From Paenibacillus spiritus (GTDB lineage Bacteria; Bacillota; Bacilli; Paenibacillales; Paenibacillaceae): a DNA stretch of 64,000 nt. Position 1 is the first letter of the stretch; every line of letters starts with the position of its first letter. The notes below the pieces were generated by a model, which ran no database searches, had not been told where the DNA came from, and saw only the letters and a program-made list of their open reading frames with translations. Positions 1-9,100 of the stretch are shown piece after piece. A program made the translations under genes and the position numbers. Location: positions 62,001-126,000 of the forward strand of contig NZ_VYKK01000005.1 of the NCBI RefSeq assembly GCF_008710135.1, written 5' to 3'.

Positions 1-1
1 G

Positions 2-817
2 TTCTCCGATTCGTTCATCACAGGCCAGCAGCTCAAGCCGGAGTTGGTCGGAACGCTTGCGGTCGACGGCTATCCCGACGTCAAGCAGGTCCGTTATTCG
101 CTCTACAGCAGCAACCCTTACACGGTCCGGTTCGTTATTGATTTGACCGGAAGCTCGAAGAGCTTCGCTGTCGAAACGACCGGGGACTCCGCTTCCCGGC
201 TGGCGGTCGTCAATCTGAACGCGAGCGTCCCGTCCGCCGGAGACAGCGGGGGAGGAGTCCTGCCGGGCAGCGATGGACGCAAGGTTATCGTTCTGGACGC
301 CGGGCACGGAGCGAAGGATTCGGGAGCGGTCGGAATTACGGGCAAATACGAGAAGAATTTCAATCTGGCTGTTGTGCTCAAGGCCGCCGAGCTTCTTCGC
401 AAGGAGGCCAATATCGATGTGGTGACGACCCGCAGCAATGATACCTTCCTTGAATTGAAGGAACGGGTTGCAATTGCGGAGAACCTGAATGCCGATCTCT
501 TCATCTCGGTCCATGCCAACAGCAGCTCTTCTTCCGCGGCAAGCGGAACCGAGACGTACTACAAGCGTTCGGGAGCCAGCAAGGATTTTGCCGGCGTTAT
601 GCACAAGTATCTGGTCGAGGCGACCGGCCTGAAGGACAGAGGCGTGCAGTATGGCAATTTCCATGTCATCCGGGAGACGACGATGCCGGCTATTCTGCTG
701 GAAGTCGGGTACTTGAGCAATAAGAACGACGAGGCCCTGCTGTTCACGGAGGATCTTCAGAACCGGGTGGCGGCTGCCATAGTCAAAGGCGTCAAAGAAT
801 ATCTGGGTATGAAATAA
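2..817 (+). CDS. N-acetylmuramoyl-L-alanine amidase (AMIN + Amidase_3), 5' end outside window
   Basis: Zinc amidase that cuts the bond between N-acetylmuramic acid and the stem peptide of peptidoglycan, outside the membrane. The frame is open to the window edge, so the N-terminus (signal peptide, probably stalk domains) is missing. What remains is the end of an AMIN-like beta domain, a Ser/Gly linker, and a full Amidase_3 domain beginning at VIVLDAGHG. The expected zinc and catalytic residues are visible: His in DAGHG, Glu in YEKNFN, His in SVHANS, and Glu in LLEVGYLSN. It is a paralogue of the complete amidase at 38982-40466, sharing GTETYY and RETTMPA. A TTG at position 44 is in frame but internal to the domain, so it is not the start. 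Confidence 0.93.
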   Translation, partial: FSDSFITGQQLKPELVGTLAVDGYPDVKQVRYSLYSSNPYTVRFVIDLTGSSKSFAVETTGDSASRLAVVNLNASVPSAGDSGGGVLPGSDGRKVIVLDAGHGAKDSGAVGITGKYEKNFNLAVVLKAAELLRKEANIDVVTTRSNDTFLELKERVAIAENLNADLFISVHANSSSSSAASGTETYYKRSGASKDFAGVMHKYLVEATGLKDRGVQYGNFHVIRETTMPAILLEVGYLSNKNDEALLFTEDLQNRVAAAIVKGVKEYLGMK

Positions 818-865
818 GACACTTCTATAAGTTCAAATAAAGAGCCGGACCGGGCCGTTCTGATA

Positions 866-884
866 CGGGAGATTCTCCCGCTTT
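866..884 (+). terminator. weak hairpin after the amidase gene
   Basis: CGGGAG-ATT-CTCCCG followed by CTTTAT. The stem is only 6 bp and the T-run is poor, so this is a tentative terminator between the amidase and the GerM gene. Confidence 0.3.
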
Positions 885-920
885 ATGGAGCGGACGGTCT
901 TCGTTCAATAGGGAGGCGTT

Positions 921-1595
921 ATGATTATGATGAAAAAAGTATTGCCCATTGCCGCTGCCGGAATGACCTTGGCGGTTCTCCTTGCCGGCTGCGGATCGAA
1001 GCCGGCCGCCGCGCCGTCGGCCGCTTCCGCATCGCCTGCCGTGCAGGCGGAGGGGAGCGCGGCCAGCCCTGCGCCGTCGGCGACGGCCGCACCGTCCCCA
1101 TCTGCTTCCGCTTCCGCCGCCGCAGAAGCGACGCAGGCCCCTGCTGCAACTTCGTCTTCGCCGGCGGATACGGAAGAGAAGCAGAGCCGCGAAATCAATG
1201 TGTATTACACCGATGCCGAACAGATGGATCTTGTCCCGGCAAAGGCGAAGATTTCGTTCAAAGACGAGGCCGCCGACAAATACCGCGAAGCGTTCCGGGC
1301 GCTGCAGACCAGCGACAATCCGGATCTCGTGCCGCTGTGGGAACGCATTGAACTGAAGTCGGTCACCTTCACCAACGGATTGCTGACTCTGGACATCCAT
1401 AAGCCGCAGGAAGCGCAGCTCGGAGCTGGCGGCGAGTCATTTGCCATTCAGGCGCTGACTTCCACGATGTTCCAGTTCACGGAAGTCCAGAATATCGAAG
1501 TGCTGGTAGACGGTGAGCAGACAGAGAGCCTGATGGGCCATGTCGATCTGCTCTATCCGTTCACCCGGGCCAATTCGGCGCCTTCGCAGGAATAA
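921..1595 (+). CDS. GerM-domain lipoprotein
   Basis: Predicted lipoprotein: basic N-terminus, hydrophobic stretch and lipobox LAGC (Cys about residue 24). An Ala/Pro/Ser-rich low-complexity spacer runs to about residue 85, followed by one GerM domain (about 95-215) starting at INVYYTD. GerM domains occur in spore-forming bacteria; B. subtilis GerM has two copies and takes part in sporulation and germination, whereas this protein has one. The GGAGG-like site at 911-916 fits ATG 921 or the in-frame ATG 927. It lies directly after a cell-wall amidase, a neighbourhood that suggests an envelope or spore-cortex role; that role is inference. Confidence 0.85.
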   Translation: MIMMKKVLPIAAAGMTLAVLLAGCGSKPAAAPSAASASPAVQAEGSAASPAPSATAAPSPSASASAAAEATQAPAATSSSPADTEEKQSREINVYYTDAEQMDLVPAKAKISFKDEAADKYREAFRALQTSDNPDLVPLWERIELKSVTFTNGLLTLDIHKPQEAQLGAGGESFAIQALTSTMFQFTEVQNIEVLVDGEQTESLMGHVDLLYPFTRANSAPSQE

Positions 1596-1687
1596 GCGCA
1601 TCCTGTGGCGAATGGTTATCCATCCGGCCGCAGGGGCCGCTTGAAATCAAATCAGATCTTCAGGAGAACCATGCAGAGAGGGGAATC

Positions 1688-4600
1688 ATGCGTTTGTTCA
1701 ACCGAAATCATACGGAGTCTCATGTAGAGCCGAATCCCGCAGCATCAGCCGGAAGCCGTCTTGCTTCCAAGACCGTGGCGGCGCTGCTTGCAGGCGCCAT
1801 GACGCTGGGAGGGGGCGCCTCTGCACTGGCAGCGTCCGCTTCATCGTCCCTGGCCGCAGCGGCTGCCCCGGCAGCCACAGCCAAGCCGAGTGCCACCGCT
1901 GCACCCGCAGCTACGGCCAAACCGACCGCCACCGCTGCACCCGCAGCTACGGCCAAACCTACCGCCACCGCTGCCCCGGCAGCTACGGCCAAACCTACTG
2001 CCACCGCTGCCCCGGCAGCTACGGCCAAACCGACTGCTACCGCTGCACCCGCAGCTACGGCCAAGCCGACTGCTACCGCTGCACCCGCAGCTACGGCCAA
2101 GTCAACCGCAACCGCTGCACCCGCCGCTACCGCTGCACCCGCAGCTACCGCTGCACCCGCCGCCTCCGCCACACCTTCGGCAGCCGGATTCTTCAGCGAT
2201 GTAGCGAAAGGCTTTTGGGCCGAGAAGCATATCTACAAGCTCGCCGGACAGGGCATTATTATCGGGAACAACGGCAAGTTCCGTCCCGGCGATTCCGTTA
2301 CCCAGCAGGAAGCGGTTCTGATGGCGCTTCGGTTTATGGGCGCTGATACGAAGGCCGCTGATGGCACAGTGGACACCGCACTGCCTGGGGGCATCGAAGT
2401 GTCCAATTATTACAAGCCTTACGTTATTCTTGCCTTTCAGATGAACCTGCTGGACAAGGCCGAAGTGGCCGCAGAGGCAGCAGGCAAGACGGCATGGGGA
2501 ATGCGCCCGGCAAGCCGGGAATGGATCGCGGAGCTGCTGATCCGTTCGCTCGGCAAGAGCGGCGATGCGCAGGCCGCTTCGGGAGAAAATTCAGGTTTTG
2601 CGGATGATGCGAAAATTTCTGCCGACAAGCGGGGATACATAAACACAGCGGTTGATCTTGGCCTGGCAACCGGTCTGAACGGCAACCTCTTCAGTCCGAA
2701 GGGGGAAGTGACCCGGGCGCAGCTCGCCACCTTCTTCAGCCGGGCGGAGGCGTACTCCACCGTGGCTTATGCCGATACGGCAAGCGGAACAATCCTGGAA
2801 ATCAAAGACGGCCGCCTGACGCTCTATAACGGGGCAGCCAAGACCGTATACACCTTGTCGTCCGGCACGGGATATTTCAAGGCGGGTTCCGAAACCGCAA
2901 TCGCTCTGACCGAGCTTCAGCCTTACACCAGAGCAACGGTGATCGCCAGCGGAACCGTCGCTTCCTACATTGAAGTCACGGATACGACTCCGCAGATCGA
3001 GACCCTTCAGGGAAAGCTGGCCCGGATTTCGGCAGGGACGAAGAAGCTGTGGCTCATGACGGATGACGGTTATCCGGAGTACAGCTATGACGATACGGCG
3101 GTGTTCACGGATGCGGCGGGCAATGCGGTGGAGCCGTCCGCCATTACCGAGAACAGCGCAGTTACGCTTCTGCGCGAGAAGTATACGGGACAGAACAAGA
3201 TCATTAAAGTGGTCGTTACCTCGGGCGTAGTCAACAAAACGGCGACCGGCGTCCTGAAGGCCATCGACCGGACCGCACAGACCCTAACATTCACCGCTTC
3301 GACGGGCGCCGAGGAGACCTTCGCGTGGACTTCCGATACGCTCTTCACGTACCAGAGCAGTATTCTGACTCCAGCCGATCTGACGGTTGGCGCTGCGGTC
3401 AAATACAAAATTCAGAACAGCAAAATTGCGTCCGTTGAAGCCACGGATCTGAAGAACCGTTCCTTGCAAGGTACGCTGACCGAGAAGACGTCCAATTCCC
3501 TGATCTATAAGAAGGCTGACGGATCGCTGGAGGTCAAAACGCTGGCGGACAAGCCGCTTGTGACCATTCCGGGCGTGACCTCGCCGTCGCTGGATGATCT
3601 GGTGGCGGATGCGTCCGGCGGCGATCTGGTGGAGCTGACGCTGGACTCGGCCAACAAGGTCACCGGCATCTCGGTGGTCAAGCGGCAAATGGATCAGTAT
3701 TACGGCGTTACCGTCGCCGGGTACAACAATACAACCAAGCTGCTTACCGTTCTGGATGCTTCCGGCAACGCCAAGGCCGTGAAGCTGGACGACAAGACCA
3801 AGTTCTCCGCCAACTTCGGAATCACGCCGACGCTGGCTACGGTCGGCCCGATGCTGACGGAAGACCGCAAGCTGAACCTGAACGCCATTGGTCAGCGTCT
3901 GCTGTCGCTGGAGTTCGTCAGCCAGTACGACGGAACGTTCACTTCTTATTCGGCAACGGCCCGGACGATCGCAATCAAGACGAGCGATGGCAGAACGCTA
4001 ACGCTGCCTTATCCGGGCGCCGTCGAGATCTTCGGCCAGAACAACAAGACGGTTGCGGATGTGCCGACCGGCGCTATGGTAACGGCAACGCTGGCGCCGA
4101 ACCAGTCGACGGTCACTTCCCTGAAAGTGAAGACGACGCAGCAGTTCGCGATCAGCTTCCTGGATGCGGCTGCTAATAAATTGAAGGTGAACACGCCGGC
4201 AGGTACTCTGGACATCTATACGCTGACCGTGCCGATGACCGATGAGAACGGTACTGTGATTAAGATCGGTGATCTGAAGAGCGGGGACCTCCTCAATGTT
4301 ACGGCTGTCGGAGGATCGCCGGTCTCGGTCCAGCGGGTGCTGCAGACGACCGGACGCATCTCGGCGGTGGACACGGCAGGCTCCAAGCTGACGGTGCAGG
4401 AGTATGGCGGCCGGGTTCGCGTCCTGGATGCATCCAAAGGGGTACAGGTTCTGCGTTCCGGCGCCGCAAGCAGCACGCTTGCAGGGCTGACCGCAGAGGA
4501 CCGGGCGGTGATTCGCCAGGATGCCGACGGCAAACTGACCGTTCAGGTGCTGGCTTCTCTGAGCCGCACACTGGCCTGGTACGAGTCCTCCACCAATCAG

Positions 4601-4768
4601 ATTGTGGTCACCCGGAGTACGCTGGATGAGAAGAATCAGTTTATTCTAAGTCCGAATGTATACATTCACCAAGGCGACACGACTTTATCCGTGCAATCCT
4701 TGAAAGAAAATGATAAAATAACGCTATATTTCAATGACAATGTCGTTGTTGAAATCGTGAAATTATAA
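1688..4768 (+). CDS. S-layer homology (SLH) domain surface protein with Ala/Pro/Thr linker
   Basis: 1026-residue exported protein. Residues 1-50 form a signal peptide with a long positively charged n-region. Residues 60-160 are a repetitive Ala/Pro/Thr/Lys linker. At least two SLH-type segments follow (about 165-220, starting FFSDVAKGFW, and about 300-355 around SPKGEVTRAQLATFF). SLH domains bind pyruvylated secondary cell-wall polymers and tether proteins to the wall. The remaining 650 residues are a chain of small beta-rich modules with recurring patterns (ITVYxLxxxT, VTSLKV) and no catalytic motif that I recognise. ATG 1688 has GAGAGGGG just upstream. A strong terminator follows the stop. 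Confidence 0.85.
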   Translation: MRLFNRNHTESHVEPNPAASAGSRLASKTVAALLAGAMTLGGGASALAASASSSLAAAAAPAATAKPSATAAPAATAKPTATAAPAATAKPTATAAPAATAKPTATAAPAATAKPTATAAPAATAKPTATAAPAATAKSTATAAPAATAAPAATAAPAASATPSAAGFFSDVAKGFWAEKHIYKLAGQGIIIGNNGKFRPGDSVTQQEAVLMALRFMGADTKAADGTVDTALPGGIEVSNYYKPYVILAFQMNLLDKAEVAAEAAGKTAWGMRPASREWIAELLIRSLGKSGDAQAASGENSGFADDAKISADKRGYINTAVDLGLATGLNGNLFSPKGEVTRAQLATFFSRAEAYSTVAYADTASGTILEIKDGRLTLYNGAAKTVYTLSSGTGYFKAGSETAIALTELQPYTRATVIASGTVASYIEVTDTTPQIETLQGKLARISAGTKKLWLMTDDGYPEYSYDDTAVFTDAAGNAVEPSAITENSAVTLLREKYTGQNKIIKVVVTSGVVNKTATGVLKAIDRTAQTLTFTASTGAEETFAWTSDTLFTYQSSILTPADLTVGAAVKYKIQNSKIASVEATDLKNRSLQGTLTEKTSNSLIYKKADGSLEVKTLADKPLVTIPGVTSPSLDDLVADASGGDLVELTLDSANKVTGISVVKRQMDQYYGVTVAGYNNTTKLLTVLDASGNAKAVKLDDKTKFSANFGITPTLATVGPMLTEDRKLNLNAIGQRLLSLEFVSQYDGTFTSYSATARTIAIKTSDGRTLTLPYPGAVEIFGQNNKTVADVPTGAMVTATLAPNQSTVTSLKVKTTQQFAISFLDAAANKLKVNTPAGTLDIYTLTVPMTDENGTVIKIGDLKSGDLLNVTAVGGSPVSVQRVLQTTGRISAVDTAGSKLTVQEYGGRVRVLDASKGVQVLRSGAASSTLAGLTAEDRAVIRQDADGKLTVQVLASLSRTLAWYESSTNQIVVTRSTLDEKNQFILSPNVYIHQGDTTLSVQSLKENDKITLYFNDNVVVEIVKL
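1865..2116 (+). repeat. 7 tandem 36-bp repeats coding for APAATAKPTATA
   Basis: Seven consecutive copies of a 12-residue unit APAATAKPTATA (first copy KPS, last copy KST), then shorter APAAT units to about 2170. Third-position differences (acc/act, cca/ccg) separate the copies, so the array is not freshly expanded. It forms the linker between signal peptide and SLH domains. Confidence 0.9.
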
Positions 4769-4789
4769 TGGTGGCTTCTTGGCAGACGC

Positions 4790-4833
4790 CGTCTTGGCGC
4801 GAATCCCGCGATTCGCGTCAGGACGTTTTTTTT
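4790..4833 (+). terminator. strong intrinsic terminator after the SLH gene
   Basis: 16-bp stem (left arm 4790-4805, right arm 4810-4825, two G:U pairs), loop CCGC, followed by eight T residues. Confidence 0.92.
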
Positions 4834-4873
4834 GAGGCCGGGCGAAAATGACGGAACGATGCCCCCGGACTTC

Positions 4874-4902
4874 TTGTCAGGCGGTAAGGCGTTCGGTATA
4901 AT
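4874..4902 (+). promoter_or_regulatory. sigma-A type promoter for nth
   Basis: TTGTCA (4874-4879), 17-bp spacer, perfect TATAAT (4897-4902), placed between the preceding terminator and the nth start, 50 nt upstream of the ATG. Confidence 0.8.
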
Positions 4903-4951
4903 GAATCTTCCGCCATGCCGGAGAAGTCATTCGTTTGGAGAGGGACAGGCT

Positions 4952-5638
4952 ATGAAGTCTTCGGCAGTTCGATACATTCTCGACACCATCGGTGAAATGT
5001 TCCCGGATGCCCACTGCGAGCTCAATCATGCCAATGCGTTTGAATTGACGATTGCGGTGCTGCTCTCGGCGCAGTGTACGGACGCTACCGTCAACAAGGT
5101 GACGGCCGATCTGTTCCGGAAGTACAAGACTCCGCAGGATTACGTATCCGTCCCGCTGGAAGAGCTGGAGCAGGATATACGGCGCATCGGGCTGTACCGG
5201 AACAAAGCGAAGCATATCCGGAATTTGTGCCTGATTCTGATGGAGCAGTACGGGGGAGAAGTACCGGAACGCCATGACCAGCTGGTGACGCTGCCGGGCG
5301 TAGGACGGAAGACCGCGAATGTGGTCGTCTCGAATGCCTTTGGCGTGCCGGCGATCGCCGTGGATACCCATGTCGAGCGGGTGGCCAAGCGGCTGGCTCT
5401 GGCCGGCATCGGCGACTCGGTGCTGGAGGTGGAGAAGAAGCTGATGAAGGCGGTCCCCCGCGAGGAATGGACGCTTACCCATCACCGGCTGATCTTCTTC
5501 GGCCGTTACCACTGCAAAGCCCAGAATCCGCTCTGTCAGGTATGTCCGCTTCTCGATGTGTGCCGGGAAGGCAAGAAGCGTATGAAATCTGCGCAGATCA
5601 GCAAAACTAAGAAACAGGCGAAAGCCCCAAAAAGCTAG
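4952..5638 (+). CDS. nth: endonuclease III (DNA glycosylase/AP lyase)
   Basis: Base-excision repair enzyme that removes oxidised pyrimidines and cleaves at abasic sites. From ATG 4952 (GGAGAGGG at 4937-4944) the protein has 228 residues, close to the family norm. The helix-hairpin-helix LPGVGRKTA carries the catalytic Lys120 and VDTH the catalytic Asp138, the same numbers as in E. coli Nth. The C-terminal [4Fe-4S] loop is complete: Cys188, 195, 198, 204 (C-x6-C-x2-C-x5-C). The frame stays open upstream to 4832, but that extension overlaps the promoter and terminator, so it is not coding. It has its own promoter. Confidence 0.97.
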   Translation: MKSSAVRYILDTIGEMFPDAHCELNHANAFELTIAVLLSAQCTDATVNKVTADLFRKYKTPQDYVSVPLEELEQDIRRIGLYRNKAKHIRNLCLILMEQYGGEVPERHDQLVTLPGVGRKTANVVVSNAFGVPAIAVDTHVERVAKRLALAGIGDSVLEVEKKLMKAVPREEWTLTHHRLIFFGRYHCKAQNPLCQVCPLLDVCREGKKRMKSAQISKTKKQAKAPKS

Positions 5639-5663
5639 AGATGAAGAAGAGGATGGGATAGGA

Positions 5664-5930
5664 ATGAAGTGCATTTCGGTCTACACGAACAATTTTGAGC
5701 TGTTCTCCGATATTTTCGACCGCGTTGTGGAGAGCCCGCTGGAGGAGAACGAAGAGCAGGAAGTCGAAGGGATTACAATCAGCCATTCCGGCGACGTGCC
5801 CGAGCACTACCTGGAACGGATGGCCCAGAAGCCTGAAGTGGTGGTCATGAAGGACAAGACCCGTGGTCTGACGATTTTGCAGCACGGCAAAGTATTTGAG
5901 ATTCTGCTTCCGGCGCTGGAGATTGCCTAG
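5664..5930 (+). CDS. small conserved-looking protein, function unknown
   Basis: 88 residues, acidic, no signal peptide or membrane segment. It starts MKCISVYTNN, has an acidic stretch EENEEQE in the middle, and ends in a predicted beta-hairpin (VVVMKDKTRGLTILQHGKV). ATG 5664 is preceded by GGGATAGGA. It lies 25 nt after nth and is probably cotranscribed with it. I do not recognise the family with confidence. Confidence 0.7.
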   Translation: MKCISVYTNNFELFSDIFDRVVESPLEENEEQEVEGITISHSGDVPEHYLERMAQKPEVVVMKDKTRGLTILQHGKVFEILLPALEIA

Positions 5931-6004
5931 ACGGATTCTTTCATTCAGAGAGCGTACTACCCGAACAGATGACCGCGCCGCTCGTCGTTTTGAGCAGCGG
6001 CCGC

Positions 6005-6043
6005 GTCAAACAGCCGGACGGATTCCCCGTCCGGCTGTTTGAC
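6005..6043 (+). terminator. 17-bp perfect hairpin after nth operon
   Basis: Perfect inverted repeat, arms 6005-6021 and 6027-6043, loop of 5 nt, followed by GTTGGGTTTCTT. The stem is very stable but the T-tract is modest. Confidence 0.7.
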
Positions 6044-6175
6044 GTTGGGTTTCTTCAAAGAATGCTCGGATTGCGGACAGCGGCGCTTTCCTGCTTTAAA
6101 TTGTGGCAATCTGGTGATAAAATGGATTCATATTAAAGGGGCTCTTGAATTCATCGCAAAGGTGGCAGCAAATCC

Positions 6176-9100
6176 ATGGAAGCGGAACGGGTGGAGAAGC
6201 ATACGGACAGCAGCGCACAAGAACTATTGAAATCGCTTGCGCAGTGGAGCGAAGAGCAGGGGAATCCGGAGGCTGCGGACATCTTTCGGGACCTGGCGGG
6301 TAAGCTGGCGGACGGAGAGCTGACACTGGCGTTCTGCGGCCATTTCTCGGCAGGCAAATCCAGCCTGATTAATGCGCTCTGCGGCAGCACCGTTCTGCCT
6401 GCGGGCCCGGTTCCGACGAGCGCCAATGTCGTCGCAATCCGCAGCGGATCTCCGCGGGTGGTGGTCTATCCGAGGCTTCAGGAAGGCAAGGGCCAGCCGT
6501 TCGAGACGACGCCGGAGCGTCTGGCGGAGCTATGCCGGGACGGCGGCCGGTACGAGTCCATTGAGGTCTGGGCTGAGGTGCCGCTTCTGGGCGCGCACGG
6601 CGTTCTGCTGGATACGCCAGGCGTGGATTCCACCGACGACGGACACCGCTCAGCGACCCGTTCGGCGCTGCATCTGGCGGATGTCGTCTTCTACTGTATG
6701 GACTATAACCATGTTCAATCGGAAGACAATTTGGCTTTTGCCAAAAGTCTCAGCGATTGGGGCAAACCGCTATACCTGATCGTGAACCAGATCGACAAGC
6801 ACCGGGCGGACGAGATTGACGCCGGTCTGTACCGGCTGCAAGTGGAAAGCGCCTTCAAGGATTGGGGCATCCGCTATGCCGGTCTGCTGACCACTTCCCT
6901 GAAACCAAAGGATCACCCGCTCAGCCAGTGGCGGGAGCTCCCGGCGCTGATTGCCAAGCTTCTGGAAGAACGCCGGGAACTGCTGGCCTACAGCGTATCC
7001 CGGTCGGTCCAGCATACGGTTCAGGCCATGCAGGAACGGTTCCAATCGGAAGAAGCCGGGCAGCGGGAGCCCCTGGAATCGATGACCGGCGGGAGAACGT
7101 CGGCAGAGCTTCAAGAGGAGGCCGCTGAACTTGAGGCAGAGGGGAAGCGGCTGGATAATCTTGAAGACGAATCCCGCGGCCGTCTGCGGCAGCGGCTGGA
7201 CACTCTGCTGGAGAGTGCCAATCTGATGCCGGCCGCTCTGCGCGAGCTGGTGGGCCGGTACGCGGAGACTCTGGGACCGGGCTTCCGTGTCGGACTGCTG
7301 CCGTCAGCGGCCAAGAAGGAGCGTGAACGGGAGCGCCGGCTGGAAGAGCTTGCCGCGGACTGGTCAGAGACGACACGGGCGGCGCTGGACTGGCATGTGC
7401 GGGCACTGCTTGCGGAATGGACGGCAGAGACAGGACTCCCTGAAGCCGCGGAGGCGGCCCGGGAGGCGCCGCTGCCCGTCTGGGACAAGGACGCGGTGGC
7501 GGCTGCCGTGCCGCCGGGCTCGCCCTCCTCGGGCGGAGGGCTGCTGAACCTCTGCCAGAGACTGGCGGCGGATATCCGCGCCGCCGCGCGCAAGTCCGCG
7601 CTCCGCTTCGCGGACGAGGCGCTCGAGGGTCTCCCGCCACTTGTGGCCGAGCGGCGGGAGGCCCTCTCGGCCCGCGCTGCGGCCGCGGGCGAGGCGCTGG
7701 CGGCCGCTAAGACGCTGGCCGCCCTGGACCGCGCGGCGAAGGCGCGCGCGGACGCCCTGGCGGCGCAGACCCCCGCGCCGCTCGCCCTTACCCCCGGCGT
7801 CCTGCCGGGGGTGACCCCGCCGCGCGTCGCGCCGGACGGCGCGCCCAAGCCCGCTGAGCCGCGGCGTACGGCCGCGGCTCCGGCGCCGGCGGCTCCGCGC
7901 CGCGGCGGCGCGGAGCCGGACGCACCGCGCCGGCGGCTGCGCAGCGCCGCAGCGGTGCTGGACGCCGCCGCAGAGCGGCTGCGCCGCGAGCCGGCTCTGG
8001 CGCCGCGGGCGCGCGGCCTGGCGGAGCGGGCGGCCGGCCTGGCCGGCGGCCGCTTCACGCTCGCGCTGTTCGGCGCCTTCAGCGCCGGCAAGTCTTCCTT
8101 CGCCAACGCTCTGCTCGGCGAAGACGTGCTGCCCGTGTCGCCTCACCCCGCCACGGCTGCCGTCACCCGCATCCTGGCGCCGGAAGGCGGGTATGTGCAT
8201 GGTACAGCCGCCGTAGCCATGAAGACGGCGGACGAGTTCCGGGACGATCTTCGGCATTCCTTCTCCGTACTGGAGCTCGGCGAGCCGGACCCGGAGGAAT
8301 GGCCGAAGACAGCCGCCTGTCTGGAGGGCCGGGGCCTGCACCCTTCGGCGCTGCCGCATATCGGCTTCCTGCGGGCCGCCGCAGCCGGATGGGAAGCGTC
8401 GCGCGGTCTGCTCGGGTCCGTGCGGACCGTTGACCTGGACGAATACCGGGGACTTGTCGCCGACGAGACGAAGGCCTGCTTCGTCCGGCGGATCGATCTC
8501 TATTATTCTTCCCCGCTGACGGAAGGCGGCATCGTGCTGGTTGATACGCCGGGAGCGGACTCGCTGCATGCCCGGCACACCGGGGTCACCTTCGGTTATA
8601 TGAAGGAAGCCGATGCCATTGTCTTCCTGACCTACTACAACCACGCCTTCTCCAAAGCCGACCGGGCGCTTCTCGCCCAGCTCGGCCGGGTGAAGGACAG
8701 CTTCGCCCTCGACAAAATGTTCTTCATTATCAACGCCTCCGATCTGGCATCGGACGAGGAGGAGCTGGATGCGGTCGGAGAGCATGTGCGGACCGAACTG
8801 CGGACTGCCGGTCTGATCGCCCCAAGGATTTACGCTTTGTCGAGCCTGTTGGCTCTGCAGGGACGCCGGCCGGGCGAAGAGGCTGCCCGGGAAGCGTCGC
8901 GCTTCGACCGCTTTCAAGAAGAACTGATGCGGTTTGCCGGCGAGGAGCTGCCCGCGCTGTCTCTCCGAGCGGCTTCCTCGCTGTTGTCCTCCACCCGCCG
9001 AAGGGTAGAGGAATGGGCCGCTCTGGCTTCACGGAATGCGTCCGAGCGGGAAGAGGAGCTTCGGCGGAGACAAGACTGGCGGAGCGAAGCCGAGGCCGGG

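Noticed and set aside
1720-2172. Long minus-strand open frame coding Ala/Gly/Val repeats opposite the SLH linker
   Set aside because: It mirrors the 36-bp repeat of the real gene; no ribosome binding site and no sensible protein composition.
7111-8106. Long minus-strand frames opposite the dynamin linker
   Set aside because: Very GC-rich DNA has few stop codons; the Arg/Ala/Ser composition and lack of a start site mark them as shadows.
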